Source: an uncultured delta proteobacterium (GTDB taxonomy: Bacteria > Desulfobacterota > Desulfobulbia > Desulfobulbales > Desulfocapsaceae). Taken from it: a stretch of DNA of 64,000 nt. The notes below the pieces were generated by a model that saw only the letters and a list, made by a program, of their open reading frames with translations, ran no database searches and was not told where the DNA came from. Shown here in pieces: positions 8,211 to 17,890 of this stretch. Made by a program: the position numbers and the translations under genes. The stretch covers positions 45,933 through 109,932 of the forward strand of contig CAIUQR010000136.1 in assembly GCA_903901335.1 (NCBI GenBank). The letters are read 5' to 3'. Numbering within the stretch: position 1 is the stretch's first letter; each line of letters starts with the position of its first letter.

Positions 8211-8337
8211 GACGTGCTCACTTTTGATCCCTGGGGGCCGCCGAGGAGGAGCTGAGATCGCTTTTACCTTTTCTTGAACGGCTCACAGCTGTTGTGGACT
8301 TACGGAAGATTGAAAAGAGACATTGGCGGAAGACCTG

Positions 8338-9201
8338 ATGACATTCTGGAACGTGATTCTTTTACCCCTTATTTTCCTGGGTGTATTCCTTATCGGGGGA
8401 TTCATACTGGTTTCCCTCTGCCTCATCATCTTCGAAATTGTCTTCGGGATTCTGTGGATATTGATATTCGACGGAACATCGAAAAGGGCGGTTGTGAAGA
8501 TGACCTTTTTACGAGGGGGAAAGTATACATGGGTCAATATTTTCACGTGTATAGCAACCTCCATTGCGGTATGCGGATTCGCTCTCTTTTGCATTGCACT
8601 GTTCGACAAATGCTTGGTGCCGAGACCGACTCCATCCTGGCAGTCGACGCTACAGGAAATCGACACTGCTGTTGTGTTCGGATTCGGCTACGGAAAAAAC
8701 GGGGCCGGAAGGATGATCCCAGGAGAGACGAATTCATTCCTGCTCACATGGACGATTGAGCACACATCGGCAAAAACCCTGTTCGTTCAGGAAGGTGTAT
8801 GGACAGCCGCCTGCAGGGAAACGGATACGACCTGCAACGTCTCCGGAAGGGAACTGCAAAGGATTCACCTCGACACAAAGACGATCGATGTCAATACACT
8901 GGAGGCCTGTTTCTGCGCACTGCAGCAAATGGAGAGACACCAGAAAAACCGGGCGGTTGTCATCGCCCATCCGATGCAACTCCAACGTGTTATATGGGAT
9001 TTGGAAAAGGTTAAAGGGGAAAACTATCAGTTCATTGTCCCGGAAATTTCCGATACCCCTTTTCCTTCCCATTCCGTGCAGTGGCGTACGCGGAATCGTT
9101 TCTTCTACACGGCATCGGAAGTCTTTGCCCGTATTCGCGATTATTTCGCCGGCATCCCTTCAGAATGCAGGGTCCCCTATGACCACACCGATGCCGGTTA
9201 A
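8338..9201 (+). CDS. YdcF-like (DUF218) membrane protein
   Basis: A 287-residue inner-membrane protein. Residues 1-40 and 65-90 are hydrophobic and form about three membrane helices; the remainder is a DUF218/YdcF-like domain facing the periplasm or cytoplasm. Visible family features are a first strand DTAVVFGFGY, ETNSFLLTWTIEH, the strand NRAVVIAHPMQLQRV (where other members have a similar nucleotide- or lipid-binding loop) and VNTLEACFCALQQM. ElyC and SanA of this superfamily affect envelope integrity. The ATG at 8338 is preferred over a TTG at 8323 because GGCGGA lies at a suitable distance. Confidence 0.6.
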   Translation: MTFWNVILLPLIFLGVFLIGGFILVSLCLIIFEIVFGILWILIFDGTSKRAVVKMTFLRGGKYTWVNIFTCIATSIAVCGFALFCIALFDKCLVPRPTPSWQSTLQEIDTAVVFGFGYGKNGAGRMIPGETNSFLLTWTIEHTSAKTLFVQEGVWTAACRETDTTCNVSGRELQRIHLDTKTIDVNTLEACFCALQQMERHQKNRAVVIAHPMQLQRVIWDLEKVKGENYQFIVPEISDTPFPSHSVQWRTRNRFFYTASEVFARIRDYFAGIPSECRVPYDHTDAG

Positions 9202-9206
9202 GACGA

Positions 9207-9986
9207 TCAGCCTACCTGAACGGCAAGCATCGAGATCGAGCCGCCATCAACTCCCTGCACCGGAAAGCTGACAGGTTCCTTTTCCCGGCGCAGACCAAGC
9301 ACATACAGCAAGGGCAGGTAATGCTCCGGCGTCGGAACAGACAGGATCGCATCACGGCCTAAACTCTGATAGTCGATAAGCGGAGCAGAGTCGCCTTTGC
9401 TCAATACGTCCCGTGCCTGTTCCTCGAATCGCTCCGCCCAATCATATGGATGGACCGCAGGGTTATTCCAGGCGTAGGCGCTTAGATTATGGACGATATT
9501 GCCGCTGCCGATGATCAGAACACCTTCTTCCCGCAGTGACCGGAGCCTTTTCCCCAATTCGTAATGAAAGCTCGGCGGCTGCGTCGCATCAATGCTGAGC
9601 TGGACAACAGGGATATCCGCATCCGGAAAGACGTGGCACAGCACCGCCCAGGTTCCATGGTCGAGCCCCCAGCTTTCATCAAGCCGTACCGGAACAGGGG
9701 CAAGCAGATCCTGAACAGCTCGTGCAAGTTCGAGGCTGCCGGGCGCCGGATATTCGATCTGATACAGCTCTTTTGGGAAACCGCCAAAATCGTGAATGGT
9801 AGGAGGCATGAGGTTTGACATTACCGCACAGAACGACACATACCAATGCGCAGACACGGCAAGCACCGCCTTCGGTCGCGGCATGGATTTGCCGATAGAT
9901 GCCCATCCTTCAGTATACCTGTTCGTTGCTAAGGCATTCATCGGATTGCCATGTCCGAAAAAAATTGCAGGCATCAGATTACTCAA
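9207..9986 (-). CDS. ygiD: 4,5-DOPA-extradiol-dioxygenase-like protein YgiD
   Basis: A 259-residue LigB-superfamily protein, full length for YgiD. It shows the metal-binding starts IFFGHGNPMNAL (His about 12), AVSAHWYV (His about 47), LDHGTWAVL (His about 110) and the late GSGNIVHNL motif. Members ring-open DOPA-like catechols with a single Fe or Zn; the physiological substrate in bacteria is unclear. The start is a TTG at 9986 because GGGAG lies six bases upstream, whereas the ATG at 9974 would be 18 bases away. It is divergent from the helicase gene. Confidence 0.85.
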   Translation of the reverse strand: MSNLMPAIFFGHGNPMNALATNRYTEGWASIGKSMPRPKAVLAVSAHWYVSFCAVMSNLMPPTIHDFGGFPKELYQIEYPAPGSLELARAVQDLLAPVPVRLDESWGLDHGTWAVLCHVFPDADIPVVQLSIDATQPPSFHYELGKRLRSLREEGVLIIGSGNIVHNLSAYAWNNPAVHPYDWAERFEEQARDVLSKGDSAPLIDYQSLGRDAILSVPTPEHYLPLLYVLGLRREKEPVSFPVQGVDGGSISMLAVQVG

Positions 9987-10253
9987 GGTAATTCTCCCTT
10001 TTAATGATCTCGTCTTTTTACGGGACTGTGATATTTGATTCCTCTGCCAGGCTGTTCATAACAACATAACGACAGGCCGGGCAAAATACAAGGGCCTCGA
10101 TCAGACAATGAATGGAGTATAAAAATAGGCGATGATTGGTCACATCTCTTCTTTTCCTCAAGGTTTTTTTATTCCTTGCACTCGATGTGACGATTACACT
10201 ATTGTGCTTTCTGAAAAGGTATTGATCACGCTATTGTTTTGATGAGGTTCGCC

Positions 10254-12716
10254 ATGACCATTGAAAATCCCGAGCTGCAACTGGCCGACGATTTCGTCCG
10301 GTTCACCAACTGCCATATCTTTCTGACCGGCAAAGCCGGAACCGGCAAGACAACCTTTCTCCATAACCTGAAGAAGAAGACCCACAAACGCATGGTGGTC
10401 ACGGCACCGACCGGCGTTGCTGCCATTAATGCCGGCGGCATGACCCTGCATTCATTTTTTCAGATGCCCTTCGGTCCGTTTGTGCCGGGAAGCGAAAACC
10501 AGGAGGACCGGCGCCGGTTCAGCAAGGAAAAGATCAATATCATCAAGAGCCTGGACCTCCTGGTGATCGATGAGATCAGCATGGTGCGGGCCGATCTGCT
10601 CGATGGGGTCGATGCGGTGCTCAAACGCTACCGCCGAAGTGCCCTGCCCTTCGGAGGGGTGCAGCTCCTGATGATCGGCGATCTGCTTCAGCTCTCCCCG
10701 GTGGTAAAGGACGCTGAATGGCAGATCCTGCAGCAGTATTATCCCTCCGCCTATTTTTTTGACAGCCGTGCACTGCGCGACACCGAACTGATCCCCATTG
10801 AACTGAAGCATATCTACCGGCAGTCGGACACCCGTTTCATCGATCTCCTTAACCGTGTCCGCGACAACCGGCTCGACCCGCCCACCCTGCAGAAACTCAA
10901 CAGCCGCTATATCCCGGATTTTACCCCGCTCGACGGCTTCATCACCCTCTGCACCCACAACAGCAACGCCGACGCGATCAATCTTGCCAAGCTGCAGGCC
11001 TTACAGAAAAAACCCCACCGGTTCCCGGCTGAAATCGAAGGGGATTTCCCCGAGCATATCTATCCGACCCCCGCCCTGCTTGAACTGAAGGTGGAGGCGC
11101 AGGTCATGTTCGTTCGCAACGACCCCCTGCCTGAAAAACGCTATTACAACGGGAAAATCGGGAAAATCACCCGCATTTCGACCGCGTCTATCTGTATACA
11201 ATGCCCTGGGGATTCAAGCGAGATCGAGGTTGAACCGACGACCTGGGAAAACATCGAATATAAACTCGACCCGGAAACCCTGGAAATCACCCAGAACAAG
11301 ATCGGCTCCTTCTTGCAATTTCCGCTGAAACTGGCCTGGGCCATCACCATCCATAAAAGCCAGGGACTGACCTTTGACCGGGCCATCATCGATGCTAAAG
11401 CCGCCTTTGCCCACGGACAGGTCTATGTGGCCCTGAGCCGCTGCAAGACATTCGAGGGTATGGTGCTGAGCTCACCTCTGTCCACCCTTGCGGTAAAGAC
11501 CGATCAGAAGGTATTGCATTTCGTCGAGCAGGCAAGCCGGACCCCTCCCTCGCAGGAAAAACTCGCGAGAGCCAAGATCAGCTACCAGCAGCAGCTCCTG
11601 ACCGAATGTTTCGATTTTCAGCTCCTGCGCTCACAGCTTAGCCGCCTGCGGGCGGTGCTGCTCAACAATGCCCGGGTTCTCCAGGTGTCGGGTATCAGCG
11701 AGATCGGGCAGCTGGAGAAGACCTGCAACGAAGAGATTTTCACCGTCAGTGAAAATTTTGAACACCAGCTGACCAGACTCTTCGCCGCAGGGACCCTCCC
11801 CGAATCCGATGCCGCCATTCTCGAACGGATCGCCAAGGCCTCGGCCTACTTTCAGGAAAAACTGAACTCGCTGCTGATCCCCTTCGTTACCGACCTCCAG
11901 ATAGATACCGACAATAAAGAGATCCGGAAAAAGGCAAAGGATGCAACCAAATACCTCCGGGAAGAAACCGCGGTGAAGCTGGCTGCGGTCCGGTCCTGCC
12001 AGACCGGCTTTTCGCCGGCAACATACCTGCGCGCTGTTTCGGCAGCCGAAGTCGACCTCAAGCCCGTCAGAGAAAAGAAGCAACAGTTCGCAATCACAAG
12101 TGAATCCGATATTAAACACCCCGCTCTCTTCCAGACCTTGAAGGAGTGGCGCTCGCAAAAAGCAGCTCAGGAAAATATTGCCCACTTCCACGTTATGCAC
12201 CAGAAGACGCTGGTGCAGATTGCGGCCTACCTGCCCGATAGTCTGCAGGCCTTAAGCAAAATTAAAGGCATCGGCAAATATCTTTTGGAAAAATACGGCC
12301 AGGAGCTGGTGGCTCTGGTCTCCACCTACCTCCGGGAACACGCCATTACGGAAACAGTACTCCCCGAGCTCGTCCACACCGCAACCAAAGCCGAAAAGAA
12401 GATCGATACCAAACAGATCAGTCTTGAGATGTTCGAAAGAAATCTATCCATCCCTCAGATTGCCGGGGAACGCGGGCTGGCCATTCCAACCATCGAGGTC
12501 CATCTCGCTTTTTTTGTCGAAGCGGGCGGACTTTCGATCAAAAAGATGCTGGAATCCGAGAAGCAACTGGCCATTGAAAAAAAACTTGCCGAGGTGCAGG
12601 GAAATTCCCTGCGCGAGGTAAAAGAGGCCCTGGGAGACGGCTATTCTTACGGTGAGATACGCATGGTTCTGGCCCACCTGAAATACCTTGAGAAAAACGA
12701 CCGGAAGGATGCTTGA
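10254..12716 (+). CDS. Pif1-like helicase with HRDC and HTH domains
   Basis: An 820-residue superfamily 1B helicase. The N-terminal motor has Walker A GKAGTGKT (26-33), the motif TAPTGVAAINAGG, Walker B LLVIDEISMV (about 104-113), a GDLLQLSPV motif and a RecD/Pif1-type motif with TIHKSQGLTFDRA, then YVALSRCK. The C-terminal part carries an HRDC domain (ALSKIKGIGKYLLEKYG region, about 660-700) and a winged or helix-turn-helix segment (LSIPQIAGERGLAIPTIEVH, about 745-765). It unwinds DNA 5'-3', probably in repair or at replication blocks. GAGG six bases before ATG 10254 decides the start. It converges on recD. Confidence 0.85.
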   Translation: MTIENPELQLADDFVRFTNCHIFLTGKAGTGKTTFLHNLKKKTHKRMVVTAPTGVAAINAGGMTLHSFFQMPFGPFVPGSENQEDRRRFSKEKINIIKSLDLLVIDEISMVRADLLDGVDAVLKRYRRSALPFGGVQLLMIGDLLQLSPVVKDAEWQILQQYYPSAYFFDSRALRDTELIPIELKHIYRQSDTRFIDLLNRVRDNRLDPPTLQKLNSRYIPDFTPLDGFITLCTHNSNADAINLAKLQALQKKPHRFPAEIEGDFPEHIYPTPALLELKVEAQVMFVRNDPLPEKRYYNGKIGKITRISTASICIQCPGDSSEIEVEPTTWENIEYKLDPETLEITQNKIGSFLQFPLKLAWAITIHKSQGLTFDRAIIDAKAAFAHGQVYVALSRCKTFEGMVLSSPLSTLAVKTDQKVLHFVEQASRTPPSQEKLARAKISYQQQLLTECFDFQLLRSQLSRLRAVLLNNARVLQVSGISEIGQLEKTCNEEIFTVSENFEHQLTRLFAAGTLPESDAAILERIAKASAYFQEKLNSLLIPFVTDLQIDTDNKEIRKKAKDATKYLREETAVKLAAVRSCQTGFSPATYLRAVSAAEVDLKPVREKKQQFAITSESDIKHPALFQTLKEWRSQKAAQENIAHFHVMHQKTLVQIAAYLPDSLQALSKIKGIGKYLLEKYGQELVALVSTYLREHAITETVLPELVHTATKAEKKIDTKQISLEMFERNLSIPQIAGERGLAIPTIEVHLAFFVEAGGLSIKKMLESEKQLAIEKKLAEVQGNSLREVKEALGDGYSYGEIRMVLAHLKYLEKNDRKDA

Positions 12717-12740
12717 GACAAGAGCCGATCCCTTTTTAGA

Positions 12741-14363
12741 TCAGGGTAATGACACCCTGTCTTTCAGGCCGCTGAAGCGTTCGATTTTACCGGCGAGCGC
12801 CTGCAGCAGGATCTCCTTTTCGGTTGCCATCAGGACCCGTTTTTTGGCGCGGGTCACAGCGGTGTAGATGAGTTCACGGCTGAGGATCCGGTTTTCCTGC
12901 TCCGGCAGCACGACCAGGACCTCATCGAATTCCGACCCCTGGCATTTATGGATAGTCAGGGCATAGGCGGTCTCGCAGGGGGGCAGGCGGTACGGCAGAC
13001 AGGTCTTGAATGTCCTGTCCGGGCGTTCGAACCAGACCTTCAGGACACCATCGGCGGGATCGGGCAGGCAGATGCCGATATCACCATTGGAGAGATCGAG
13101 AGAGTAATCATTCCGGGTGATCAATATCGGCCTACCCGGATACCAGATTTTCGACAGACAATCGTACCCTTTTCCGGCAAGATGCTGCTCCACCGTTGCA
13201 TTGATCCCCTCCACTCCCCGGTGGCCATGGCGTACCGCGCAGAGAACCCGAAAGCCGTTGAAGGTTGCAAATACCTGCTCGTATCCGGCTCCTCTGCCTC
13301 GCACGGCCTGCGCCATATACAAGGCATAGCGGTTGCCGACAAAGTCCGGCAGAGGTTTTGTCAACAGACCGACATGCTCAAGGGCCGGATCGGCAAGCAG
13401 CTGCCAGGCCGCTTCGTTATCGCCCCTGTTGACCGCCTGGGAAAGCTGTTTGATTGAGGTGTTGAATCGATAGGTCTTCTGCAGTTCCACCGTGTTCTCC
13501 GGCAGTGCCCGGACCAGGTCGATAAGCACCGCTCCCGACTCCACCGAGGCCAGCTGATCTTTATCGCCGAGCAGGAGCAGCCGGGAGCCCGGCTTTAAGG
13601 CATCGACCAGCTTGCTCATCATCGCCAGATCGACCATGGAGGCCTCGTCGACCACCACCACATCCCAGGGCAAGGGATTTTCCCTGGTGTGGCGGAATCG
13701 TGGTGAATTTTTGCGGGCGCCCAGAAGTCTGTGCAGGGTCCGGGCCTCGGTCGGGACGGCCGCCTTGACCGAACCGGGAAACGGCAGCATCTCCAGGCTG
13801 CCGCCAACCGACTGGCTGAGACGCATCGCGGCCTTGCCGGTGGGAGCGGCAAGGGCCACCTGCAGATCATTGCCGAAGGCCTGCAGCAGAAGACCGATGA
13901 TCCGGACAACGGTGCTGGTCTTGCCGGTTCCGGGCCCGCCGGAGATGATGCAGAGAGCCCTGCGCATCGCCGTCCCGGCAGCCTTCTTCTGCAGGTCTTC
14001 CTCCTCTGTGTCCGGACCGAAACACGCATCCAGCAGCACCTTACCCTCCGGCACCGGAAAGTTCTGTTTGGCCAGCTCTTTCATCTGGACGGCCAACCGC
14101 ACCTCATAGGTGAAGTACCGGTGCAAATAGAGACGGCCATGGCTGAGAACAAGCGGCGTCAGATCGCCCGCCGAGACCAGGCTGGTCCCGGCCAGGATTT
14201 CCTCTTCCTGCTTCCGGACCGGCAGACAGCTGTGCCCGGAAGCAAGCGCAGCTGAGAGATCCCGAACCACGGTCTCAAAGGTCCTTTTTTCTTCACCGGC
14301 AAGACCTGAGCGAGAGGCCAGAAACCCGGCAAAATGGATATCGAGCAGGCTGTAGTCAGGCAT
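12741..14363 (-). CDS. recD: Exodeoxyribonuclease V alpha subunit RecD
   Basis: A 540-residue RecD, the fast 5'-3' helicase of the RecBCD enzyme that processes double-strand breaks. It shows Walker A ISGGPGTGKTST (about 140-150), LAAPTGKAAMRL, VVVDEASMVDL, LLGDKDQLASV and the late motif TIHKCQGSEFDEV with YTAVTRAKKRV. Its ATG overlaps the recB stop in TAATG, indicating translational coupling; a longer frame from 14384 would overlap recB more and has no extra family residues. GGAG lies nine bases upstream. The gene order recC-recB-recD matches enterobacteria without ptrA. Confidence 0.93.
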   Translation of the reverse strand: MPDYSLLDIHFAGFLASRSGLAGEEKRTFETVVRDLSAALASGHSCLPVRKQEEEILAGTSLVSAGDLTPLVLSHGRLYLHRYFTYEVRLAVQMKELAKQNFPVPEGKVLLDACFGPDTEEEDLQKKAAGTAMRRALCIISGGPGTGKTSTVVRIIGLLLQAFGNDLQVALAAPTGKAAMRLSQSVGGSLEMLPFPGSVKAAVPTEARTLHRLLGARKNSPRFRHTRENPLPWDVVVVDEASMVDLAMMSKLVDALKPGSRLLLLGDKDQLASVESGAVLIDLVRALPENTVELQKTYRFNTSIKQLSQAVNRGDNEAAWQLLADPALEHVGLLTKPLPDFVGNRYALYMAQAVRGRGAGYEQVFATFNGFRVLCAVRHGHRGVEGINATVEQHLAGKGYDCLSKIWYPGRPILITRNDYSLDLSNGDIGICLPDPADGVLKVWFERPDRTFKTCLPYRLPPCETAYALTIHKCQGSEFDEVLVVLPEQENRILSRELIYTAVTRAKKRVLMATEKEILLQALAGKIERFSGLKDRVSLP

Positions 14364-17300
14364 TATTTTCCGCTCCCCAGACACAGATTCAGTCTCTCCA
14401 GCAGATCTTTATCCGGCAGAGTGAAATAGACACCGCTACCGGGGATCGTCGGAATCATTCCCCGAACGAAGAGGTACATCACCCCGCCGAAATGGCGCTG
14501 GTAGTCGTACTCCGGCTGCACGTTTTGCAGATGCCGATGCAGGACCAGGGTGTAAATCCAGTACTGCAGTCCGTAGTTATGGGCTGCCATCGCCCGGACA
14601 AGATTGCCGGGCAGGTAATCACTGAGGTGGTTTCCCAGATAATTTGTTTTATAATCAAGGAGATAATATTTGCCGGCATGTTCACAGAAGAGATCGACGA
14701 AACCGGTCAGATACCCCTGCATCACCTTATGGCTGAGCGGGGTCACGGCAGGCTCGTCCGCAAGGATGGTATTGATCTCAAGGGTAGAGATCCGGTCCGG
14801 ATGAAAATAGAAAGGCATCTCCTTGATGCATCGTTCTTCGGCAAGGGCTGCCAGATTGAAGGGAGTACCGGTATCAAGGGTCAGCGGTGTGGTAACAATA
14901 TTATGCAGCAGCCTCTGCAGGGTCTTGTCCTCCGCCTTTACTCCATAACGGGAACACCGCCGCGAGACCTCCTCGCTCTGGTCGGCACCTGCCGCAATGA
15001 CGGCAAATGATGCTGCCTCCAGAATATCATGGACGACATTGCCGAAACCGGCCCCGGCCGGCAGATCGAGGCAGGGGATCGGAACTGTCTCCCCCGTTGG
15101 CCCAACCGGCAGGGGCTGGTCGTCATATTCGCTGAGAGAGGCCATGGCCGAGTAGCTTGACATCTGCCAGTCGGAGTGCAGGCTGCGCCCTGATGGCGGG
15201 AGCGGGGCAAGCTCTGCTGCAGCCGAATCACCCCTTATGTAAGGCACCCTCTCTTTCTGCTCACGGGGGATGATCAGATGGGCAACAGAGCGCTGATCCC
15301 CCGATGGTTGAAGAATGGCCCCCTGCGTTTGAAAATCGACAGAGCCGCCAGGAAAGAGCAGATAACCAAGGGCCGAGTCGAAGGAATCCGACCTCTTCTG
15401 CACATCCGCCCAGAAGACATAGCAGCAGAGTCTGGCCCTGGTCACCGCCACATAGACCAGTCGCAACTCCTCGGCCAACTCCTCGGCCAGCGCCTTCTCT
15501 CTGCGTTTCTCAAACTGTTCCGAACCGAGATCAACCACCAGCCGATGGTCCTGATCGTGGCAGGAGATCATCGATTTTTCGTGCCGCAATCTGGTGGACC
15601 GGCTCCACAGATACGGACAGAAGACAATCGGATACTCCAGGCCCTTGGAACGGTGCATCGTCACAATGCGAACCGCCTCTTCGTCACTTTCCAGGCGAAG
15701 CTCGACATCTTCGGCACCGTGACCTCCGCTCATCATGGTCTGCAGCCACTGCAGGGTCTGACCGATCCCTGCATTCTCCGCACTCTCTTCAGTCTGGATC
15801 AGCTCCAGAAGGTGATGAATATTGGCGATCTTCCGCTCGGCCGACCTCTCTTTTGCCAAGGTGGCCAGGATCTCCTCATCGGTCAGGAACCTGTTCATCA
15901 TGGTCAGAAATCCCTGCTCCTGCCAGAGCTTGCAGTAGGCCTGAAAACGGCTGTGCCAGCCATCGAACCGCCCTTCATCCTGCCAGATCCGCTGCAACTC
16001 ATCGCCCGACAGACCAAACCACCGTATTGTCATCGCCGTTTTCAGGAGCTGAATATCGCCGGGAGCGGCAATCGCCTCAAGCAGGCGGAACAGCTCCTGA
16101 CAGGCATCAGTTTGAAAAACCGATCGACGGCTGACGACCACGGCCGGGATAGATACTTCGGCAAAGCTCTGCCGATAGTGTTCGGCCTGCTCGTTGGTCC
16201 GCACCAGAATCGCAATATCCTTTGGTCTGACGGGTCGGGTTTCCCCTTTTGCACTCAGCAATACCGGGTTTTCGACCTCAAGCAGGCGCAGCACCTCGCT
16301 GACGGTGAACTGCAGGATCTCCTCAGCCGCCCTAGACGAACTCCAGCTTCTGCCCTCGTCTGCTTCCTGCAGCTGACAGTGGACCAGTGCCGGCAGGGCC
16401 TGGACGTTCTTCTGTAACGAACCTTCCTCGATGGACCGGGCAGGGACGACCCGGTGATACCCCATAATGGTCTCCGGAAAACCGAAGGGCTGCGGTCGCG
16501 ACAAAAACAGCCTGTTGATCTCTTCGACCAGATGCGGGTGGGAACGGTAGTTTTTGTCCAGGGTCAGATAGAGGTCTGCAGACTCCTTGGCCTTGAAATA
16601 GGAGAAGATATCCGCGCCCCGGAATTTGTAGATGGCCTGCTTGGGGTCACCGATCAGGTAGAGATAATGCCCCCCTCCCCCGAACAGGGTCTGAAAAATA
16701 TACCACTGGGCCTCGTCGGTGTCTTGAAATTCATCAATCAAGGCCACCTTGTATCGCTCTTTCAAGACGCGCTGGAGTTCAAGGCCGCGCTCTTCCTTCA
16801 AGGCCCTGGACAGACGCAGTATCAGGTCGTCAAAGGACATGGTGCCACGCTGGAAGAGGCGTCTCTCCACCTCTGTCTTCAGCTCCTGGGCCAGCCCGAC
16901 CCGGAAGGACAGCAGAAGACCATCTATCGCCGTCAGCAGATCGGTTATCTCGTTATCCGGCAGGGTCCAGGAGGCCAGATAGGCGTTTTTCTTCTCCTCA
17001 CCGCGTAATTTTTGCCCGTTGAGCTCACCCGTCAGTCCCGCCCGGTCCAGCAAAAAAAGGCCGGCGGGTTGCCCGTCGTTCAGCCCGCGGAAAAATTCAT
17101 CGAGACCCTGCCACCAGCCGGTAAAATTCTGACAGAAATCCTTCTTGAACTTCTGCTCTGCCACCCCTTGTTGAAAGAAAGGGTGGAGTTCGGCGCTGCA
17201 GCGCTGCCACCAGGCGGCCATCCGGGCGTAGGCTGTTGTAAGCATGTCCTGGGCCGTGGCCGGTTCGGCCGCCGCCGGTTCAATCCTGTCAGCTCCCGCA

Positions 17301-17890
17301 GGTATGCCGCTGACGCTGGCTGAGAGGGCCTCAGGTGTTGGAAAGGAAGCGGTCAGGATCGAGCAGGGCAGCGGGGGCAGAGGATAGACATGAACCCGCC
17401 AATAGTCGTCGACCACCTGATTGCGGATATGTTCTATATTGGTCAGAAGTTCGACATCGAAGAGCTGCCCGCACTCCAGTGCCTGCTCCTGCAGCATCCT
17501 CTGGCAGAAGGCGTGGATGGTGAAGATGGAGGCTCGGTCGATATCATAGAGGGCCAGCTGCAGCCGGGCCAGCGCCAGCTCTCTATCCTGGATGGAGCCG
17601 ACCCAGCTCTCAAGGGTTCGGTCCTCTTTGGCATCGGTTGTTTTGCCCTGGAGAAGATCGCGCGCCTGGGCCAGGCGGGCCCGTATCCTGGCCTTCAACT
17701 CCTCGGTAGCGGCCTTGGTGAAGGTGACAATCAAGAGTTTATCAATCGGTATACCGAGTTCAGCAACAGAGCGCAGAGCGAGCATCGCAATGGCATAGGT
17801 CTTGCCTGTGCCGGCGCTGGCCTCGATCAGATTAATCCCTTGCGCCAGTTCAACCCTGGCCGAATCGAAGACGGATGGTTCAATCTGCAT
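14363..17890 (-). CDS. recB: Exodeoxyribonuclease V beta subunit RecB
   Basis: A 1175-residue RecB, the 3'-5' helicase and nuclease subunit, close to the 1180 residues of E. coli. Motifs seen: Walker A EASAGTGKTYA (about 23-33), VTFTKAATEELKARIR, ALIDEFQDTDEAQW (motif II), IGDPKQAIYKFRGADIF, and IVTMHRSKGLEYPIVFCPYLW (motif V area). The C terminus has the RecB nuclease domain with LLDYKTNYLG, which holds the catalytic Asp and Lys. The ATG at 17890 overlaps the recC end by 11 bases; the longer frame to 18013 lies inside recC and is not needed. Confidence 0.95.
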   Translation of the reverse strand: MQIEPSVFDSARVELAQGINLIEASAGTGKTYAIAMLALRSVAELGIPIDKLLIVTFTKAATEELKARIRARLAQARDLLQGKTTDAKEDRTLESWVGSIQDRELALARLQLALYDIDRASIFTIHAFCQRMLQEQALECGQLFDVELLTNIEHIRNQVVDDYWRVHVYPLPPLPCSILTASFPTPEALSASVSGIPAGADRIEPAAAEPATAQDMLTTAYARMAAWWQRCSAELHPFFQQGVAEQKFKKDFCQNFTGWWQGLDEFFRGLNDGQPAGLFLLDRAGLTGELNGQKLRGEEKKNAYLASWTLPDNEITDLLTAIDGLLLSFRVGLAQELKTEVERRLFQRGTMSFDDLILRLSRALKEERGLELQRVLKERYKVALIDEFQDTDEAQWYIFQTLFGGGGHYLYLIGDPKQAIYKFRGADIFSYFKAKESADLYLTLDKNYRSHPHLVEEINRLFLSRPQPFGFPETIMGYHRVVPARSIEEGSLQKNVQALPALVHCQLQEADEGRSWSSSRAAEEILQFTVSEVLRLLEVENPVLLSAKGETRPVRPKDIAILVRTNEQAEHYRQSFAEVSIPAVVVSRRSVFQTDACQELFRLLEAIAAPGDIQLLKTAMTIRWFGLSGDELQRIWQDEGRFDGWHSRFQAYCKLWQEQGFLTMMNRFLTDEEILATLAKERSAERKIANIHHLLELIQTEESAENAGIGQTLQWLQTMMSGGHGAEDVELRLESDEEAVRIVTMHRSKGLEYPIVFCPYLWSRSTRLRHEKSMISCHDQDHRLVVDLGSEQFEKRREKALAEELAEELRLVYVAVTRARLCCYVFWADVQKRSDSFDSALGYLLFPGGSVDFQTQGAILQPSGDQRSVAHLIIPREQKERVPYIRGDSAAAELAPLPPSGRSLHSDWQMSSYSAMASLSEYDDQPLPVGPTGETVPIPCLDLPAGAGFGNVVHDILEAASFAVIAAGADQSEEVSRRCSRYGVKAEDKTLQRLLHNIVTTPLTLDTGTPFNLAALAEERCIKEMPFYFHPDRISTLEINTILADEPAVTPLSHKVMQGYLTGFVDLFCEHAGKYYLLDYKTNYLGNHLSDYLPGNLVRAMAAHNYGLQYWIYTLVLHRHLQNVQPEYDYQRHFGGVMYLFVRGMIPTIPGSGVYFTLPDKDLLERLNLCLGSGK

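Noticed and set aside
10186..10200. TGTGA-N6-CACT resembling a CRP site before the helicase gene
   Set aside because: The second half is incomplete and there is no nearby promoter match; a chance half-palindrome is more likely.
15278..16417. A 379-codon open frame on the plus strand
   Set aside because: It lies entirely opposite recB, which has complete helicase motifs. The frame has no motif or ribosome binding site and is a by-product of codon bias on the other strand.
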